Shown here: piece after piece, positions 60,264-64,000 of the stretch
How the letters are laid out: each line of letters opens with the position of its first letter
How positions within the stretch are numbered: the first letter of the stretch is position 1
NCBI RefSeq assembly: GCF_900114385.1
Contig: NZ_FOSW01000003.1
Coordinates: forward strand, 248,001 to 312,000
DNA length: 64,000 nucleotides
Direction of reading: 5' to 3'
DNA from: Geodermatophilus ruber
GTDB taxonomy: Bacteria; Actinomycetota; Actinomycetes; Mycobacteriales; Geodermatophilaceae
The notes under the pieces: model-generated
Databases searched by the model: none
Told to the model about the DNA's origin: nothing
The model's input: the letters and a program-made list of their open reading frames with translations, nothing else
Made by a program: the position numbers and the translations under genes

Positions 60264-61796
60264 TTTTGCACACGCCTCGGCGGTGCTGATCTCAGCCTCC
60301 ACCTCGCCGGTGTCGTGGTGGCATTCCATTCGCAGGCCCAGGTCGCGGTAGATGTCGGGCTTGGTAGAGGGCTCAGCCGTGGACAGCGCGCTGACCAGCG
60401 AAGACATGTCGCGGAGGACCGTCGTGAGGTCCGCTCGGGTCAACTCGGCTGGAACCGCGTTGTTGAGCAGGGCGAGGTCGGTGCGTGCCCTGGCGAGGTC
60501 GGCCTGGGCCTCGTTGATCCAGGCGCTCACCATGCCTGGGTCGGCTCCTCGGGTCAACGCTTCCTTGAACTGGGCGAGCCGCTGCTGTGCATCGCCGATG
60601 CGCGCCGTGATGGCCTGACGTCTGCTGTCGTCAGCCAACGAAGCCTCACTATTGGTGGCCAGGGTCCTGACCGTTGCCTCGAGGCGGTCAGGGGCGAGGA
60701 CGCTGTGCAGCCAGTCGTCGAGTGTCTCGACGAGTCCGTCCTCGCGCAGGTACACGGTGCGGGGGTGTTCGGGCCGTTTAGATGGGACGAGGTCGGCGGC
60801 GCGGCAGCGGTAGTGCAGCGTGGGACCGCGGCGGTGCCCGGACATTCGGCGTCCGCAGAGCCCGCAGTGCAGGCGGCCGCGGAGTTGGTAGGGGCTGGTT
60901 GCGGACCGGACGGTGTGCGGTCGCTCGGCGGCACTCGCCGAACCGGAGGCGAGCAGGCTCTGGACTCGACGGAAGGCTTCTGGCGACACGAGGGCAGGGT
61001 GCGAGGGCTCCGTGCTGGTCACGATGCGTTCGGCTGCGCTTCGGCGGAACACGGTGACCGTCCCGGCGGCGACGTCCATCGGGTCGAGCAGGCGCTCGAC
61101 CCGATGCCAGCGGCCCCAGACCTGGTGGCCGAGGTAGCAGGGGTTGGTGAGGATGGCCCGGACGGTGGAGGCCTGCCAGCCGTCTTTCAGTCGGTGGGTG
61201 TTGCGGTCCGGGTCGTGCGCCGACGGGCATGGCAGCCTCTCCTGGTTCAGTCGCGTGGCGATCGCCCGCAGGCCGGTGCCCGACAGGTAGAGGTCGAAGA
61301 CCCGCTGCACCGCCGGCGCCGTCGCCGGGTCCGGCTCGAGGACGTGGAGGTTGATGCCGTCGGCGGCCTTGCTGGGGTTGGGGTGCGGGCCGACGCTGGC
61401 GATGCGGTACCCGTAGGGCGGCCGGCCGCCGAGGAAGCGGCCCTGGTGGACGGTCGCCGCTTCCATCGCGCCGATCACGCGGCGCTGGATGCGGCGGCGT
61501 TCGCCCTTCGAGATGCCGCCGAAGATGGTCATCCTCAGTTCGTGGATGTCGGAGTCGGGGTCGATCCGGCTGCCCACGTCGGGTACCCACAGGTCCACGC
61601 CGAAGTGCTGTAGCACCGGGAAGGTGTCGCTGAACTGTGAGCCGTAGAAGGCGCGCTGCGGTTCGCCGATGACCACGGCGTCGAAGGTGTGGTCGGGCGC
61701 GGCGAGGGCTTCCAGCAGGCGGGTCGCCTCGGGGCGGTGGCGCCAGGGCAGGGCTCGGCTGTAGCCGATGAGGAGCCGCCCTTCTGACATCCGCAA
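60240..61796 (-). pseudogene. large serine recombinase lacking its catalytic N-terminus
   Basis: 518 residues. It opens at TTG 61796 with GRLLIGYSRALPWRHRPEA, which in related recombinases is about residue 55-65. The preceding part with the catalytic Ser (YxRxST) is absent, and an in-frame TGA lies at 61815-61817. The recombinase domain (RFLGGRPPYGYR, PCPSAHDPDRNTHR, VRAILTNPCYLGHQVW), zinc ribbon (LHCGLCGRRMSGHRRG...YRCR) and coiled coil are present. The final codons (KRGVRGGT-stop) are the complement of the att core. Confidence 0.75.
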
Positions 61797-62134
61797 CGGC
61801 TGGACCGGTCTCCCTCAGGCGGCCTGCAGTGCGCCTGACGAGGGAGACGCCAGGCGAGGGGCCGGCCCGAGTCATCTGCTGCGTCCCTGATGAAGTTCAT
61901 GTCGCCGTCATCGCCTCGGCGGTTCACGATCTCGGGGCAACCGCGCGGTCGGCCTGGGCGACATCGACGACGAGACGGCCGCGTCCGCCGAGAACCTCCA
62001 AGGGCTGTCGTTCTCCTTCTGTGACAGATGGGGGAGGAGATCACGGTGTTACTCGGGCGTACCGCTGGGTCGCTCGCGGGCGATGACACAGATGCAAGCC
62101 CCGCGATGACGTTCCTCTATGAGAGGGGTCGACG
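61797..62134. other. no identifiable gene
   Basis: Region upstream of the recombinase. It does not contain the missing catalytic segment in any frame that I could find. Confidence 0.45.
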
Positions 62135-62443
62135 ATGTCCTGTCTGAACTGCGTGAGCGCACACCCGCGCGGCGAGCTCTGGTTCTGCAACCGATGCGGC
62201 AAGCCGATGGTTCTGCGCCCCGTGACCACCCAGGGCCTGATAGCGGCGGGAACATCGGTCCGAAGCTCAGTCCTGGGGCTGCGTCCACGGCACCTCGGCC
62301 ATGACACGGCGGCTGTGCTTGCAGGGGCCCCAGACCCGCGGGAGGCAGATGTCCTCCCGAACGCCGTTGTACTCGACCTCGACGCCGCGCGGCGGGTCAA
62401 AGACGCGGGTCGGCGGGTCGAAGAAGCGGGTCGGCGGTGCTGA
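62135..62443 (+). CDS. possible small zinc-ribbon protein
   Basis: MSCLNCVSAHPRGELWFCNRCGKPM gives two CxxC knuckles, a plausible zinc ribbon in the first 25 residues. The remainder is less protein-like and overlaps a minus-strand frame that looks coding. Either the gene is short or it is a remnant. Confidence 0.4.
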   Translation: MSCLNCVSAHPRGELWFCNRCGKPMVLRPVTTQGLIAAGTSVRSSVLGLRPRHLGHDTAAVLAGAPDPREADVLPNAVVLDLDAARRVKDAGRRVEEAGRRC

Positions 62444-62452
62444 TTTCCTCAG
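62267..62452 (-). CDS. possible small ORF antisense to zinc-ribbon ORF
   Basis: Minus-strand reading PPTRFFDPPTRVFDPPRGVE, EYNGVREDICLPRVWGPCKH and RVMAEVPWTQPQD-stop has normal amino-acid composition for a real protein. No ATG or GTG is available near its start (CTG 62452 is the first candidate), so it may be a fragment. Confidence 0.3.
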   Translation of the reverse strand: MRKSAPPTRFFDPPTRVFDPPRGVEVEYNGVREDICLPRVWGPCKHSRRVMAEVPWTQPQD

Positions 62453-62521
62453 TTGCGGAGCCGGTCGCCTACCGCCCGGCCGGGATCACCGGAGGGTCCG
62501 ACCGCCAGAGAGGAGATCAGC

Positions 62522-64000
62522 GTGAACCTGGGCCGTCACTTCGTCGGTGATCGGTACCAGATGATGACATTGCTGGCGACCGGCGGCATGGGGCAGGTGT
62601 GGCGGGCCCGAGACCTCGCGCTGGAGCGGCCTGTGGCCGTCAAGGTGCTGCGCCCGCGGCATGCCGCCGACGCGACCGCCCTGAGCCGTTTCCGGAGGGA
62701 GGCGCGGCTCACCGCAGGCCTGACCCACCCGAACATCGCCACGGTCCACGATTACGGAGAAGCCCGGCTGACGCCAGGGCCACGCGGAGACCGGATCCCC
62801 TTCCTGGTGATGGAACTGGTCGACGGCGAGCCGCTGTCGGCCGTGCTCCGGCGAGAAGGCCGGGTGACACCGGCCCGCACGTTGCAGATCGTTCGGCAGA
62901 CCGCGGCCGGGCTGGCCGCGGCCCACGCGGCGGGCGTCGTCCACCGGGACGTGAAGCCATCGAATCTCCTCCTCGGCCCCGGTGGCACCGTCAAGATCAC
63001 CGACTTCGGGATCGCGTGGTCCGGGTCGAGAGATCCGCTGACCGGACCTGGAGAGGTCATGGGCACCGCGCAGTACCTCTCGCCGGAGCGAGCGCACGGG
63101 GCCATGGCCGGCCCTGCCAGCGACGTCTACGCATTGGGCTTGGTGGCCTACGAGTGCCTGGCAGGCCGCCGCCCGTTCGACGGTGCCAGTCCGGTGCAGG
63201 TCGCCCTCATGCACGCACATGGCGAGCCCGACCCGCTACCCGACGACGTCCCCGCCAGGGTGCGGGAGCTCGTGGCGCGGATGCTCGTGAAGGATCCTCG
63301 AAAGCGAATCGCGGACGGCGCCGCCGTGCTGAGAGCCGTGGAGGAGGCCGTGGCCGGGTCGGCGGTACTCCCTGAGCCGGACCCGGACGCCACGACGGTC
63401 CTGCGGCTCGGCGATCCGGGGCCCCTTCTCGCGGCGAACACCGGCGCCCCGGGGCGGGCGAGACATGCGGCCGTCAGCCGTCGGCCATCCCGGCGGCTCG
63501 TGATCCTTCTCATCCCGGTCCTGGCTCTCGTAGCGGTGCTGGCGGGGGTCCTCGCGGGGGTGGACCGCGCGCCGGCCCCGGCGGCCGGGTCGACCCCGGC
63601 ACCAACCACGACGCTCAGCCTCCGGATCGCTCCTGAGGACTACGTGGGCCGGCCCGTCGGCGAGGTCGAGGCTGAGTTGAGGGGCCTCGGTTTCTCCGTA
63701 CGGGAGCGGGCGTTCCAGACGGCGGACGCGCCCGCCGGCTCGGTGCTTGCCGTCGACCCGACCGGAGAGGTGTCCCCGGGGCAGATCGTCGTGGTCACCT
63801 ACGCCGTCCCCTCTCACGGAGGGAAGCAGGAAGGGGACGCCGCGACTGATGACACCCCAGGACTCGCACCCGAGGGCGTCGCCCCGACGAGGGCAGCCAC
63901 CCCGACGACGGTCGCCGCCCCGACGACGGCCGCCCCCCCAGACCAGCACCGGCCCCGGCAACAGCCGCCGCCCCTCCCCGCCCGGGCGGGGCAACGGGCG
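62522..64000 (+). CDS. PknB-like Ser/Thr protein kinase with PASTA domain (partial)
   Basis: 493 codons visible, open to the window end. GTG start with AGAGGAGA upstream. Gly loop LATGGMGQVWRARD, catalytic Lys in VAVKVL (residue 41), HRDVKPSN (141-148), DFG (161-163), GTAQYLSPE, and the DVYALGLVAYE helix. A membrane helix lies near 324-345 (LVILLIPVLALVAVLAGVLA). One PASTA domain follows (about 365-430: VGRPVGEVEAELRGLGF, SPGQIVVVTYAV), then a Thr/Pro-rich tail. Single-pass receptor-type kinase that may sense cell-wall fragments. Confidence 0.92.
   Translation, partial: MNLGRHFVGDRYQMMTLLATGGMGQVWRARDLALERPVAVKVLRPRHAADATALSRFRREARLTAGLTHPNIATVHDYGEARLTPGPRGDRIPFLVMELVDGEPLSAVLRREGRVTPARTLQIVRQTAAGLAAAHAAGVVHRDVKPSNLLLGPGGTVKITDFGIAWSGSRDPLTGPGEVMGTAQYLSPERAHGAMAGPASDVYALGLVAYECLAGRRPFDGASPVQVALMHAHGEPDPLPDDVPARVRELVARMLVKDPRKRIADGAAVLRAVEEAVAGSAVLPEPDPDATTVLRLGDPGPLLAANTGAPGRARHAAVSRRPSRRLVILLIPVLALVAVLAGVLAGVDRAPAPAAGSTPAPTTTLSLRIAPEDYVGRPVGEVEAELRGLGFSVRERAFQTADAPAGSVLAVDPTGEVSPGQIVVVTYAVPSHGGKQEGDAATDDTPGLAPEGVAPTRAATPTTVAAPTTAAPPDQHRPRQQPPPLPARAGQRA

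Overview
The window is high-GC DNA (strong third-position G/C bias, frequent GTG starts, many 4-bp start/stop overlaps, DUF5703 and DUF1707 proteins, a PASTA-domain Ser/Thr kinase). This points to an actinobacterium, most likely of the Geodermatophilaceae (Blastococcus/Modestobacter/Geodermatophilus). The family assignment is an inference from gene content, not a database match.

Region 1 (1-10738) looks like ordinary chromosome: the end of a RecD/UvrD-type helicase, a PfkB sugar kinase, SurE, a lipoyl-less E2-type acyltransferase next to an acyl carrier protein, small actinobacterial proteins, an IclR regulator, a DUF59 Fe-S assembly factor with an amidohydrolase, a quinone reductase, a PmtA-like methyltransferase, an SDR and an M20 peptidase.

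Region 2 (10739-60263) is a composite genomic island in the 3' end of a tRNA-Leu(GAG) gene. The last bases of the tRNA plus CCA are repeated exactly (26 bp) at 60238-60263. Shorter copies lie at 51710 and 53953 and an inverted degenerate copy near 52093. A dispersed ~110-140-bp repeat that ends in, or resembles, the att core occurs at 35119, 53832 and 58719. All three recombinase genes in or at the edge of the island are damaged: an N-terminal integrase fragment at 11922, an internally deleted tyrosine integrase at 54060, and at the right edge a serine recombinase lacking its catalytic N-terminus. The island appears to be a stack of decayed integrative elements.

Its cargo falls into blocks. 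(a) 13063-24326: an aromatic or carboxylic-acid catabolic and uptake block with a complete LIV-type ABC transporter, FAH and MBL hydrolases, SDRs, a class III extradiol dioxygenase, a cupin, a GntR/FCD regulator lacking most of its DNA-binding domain, and a meta-cleavage-type alpha/beta hydrolase broken by stop codons and by an internally deleted IS110 element. (b) 25523-34709: a second catabolic block under an apparent TetR regulon, with three perfect 18-bp palindromes: FAH hydrolase, cyclase, a three-subunit molybdenum hydroxylase, a hydroxyacyl-CoA dehydrogenase with a duplicated domain, a SnoaL-like protein and a PaaG-like hydratase. (c) 35280-43252: TPR debris, small proteins, a frameshifted GIY-YIG gene, a two-gene nuclease operon (TM0106-type RecB plus PD-(D/E)XK) and a repeat protein; a candidate defence segment. 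(d) 43339-46386: a deoxynucleotidase and an operon of two metallophosphoesterases and a HAD phosphatase. (e) 46503-51627: a run of mostly translationally coupled unknown genes with one pair of paralogues and a DUF6919-like protein. (f) 51681-60238: a second, truncated copy of the AbrB-like end gene, a free-standing splicing-dead intein endonuclease, the broken integrase, a DUF1707 membrane protein, an MFS exporter, a SpoIIE phosphatase remnant and an excisionase-like gene.

Region 3 (60240-64000) holds the serine recombinase remnant, whose last codons are the att core, a poorly coding interval, and a Ser/Thr protein kinase that runs off the end of the window.
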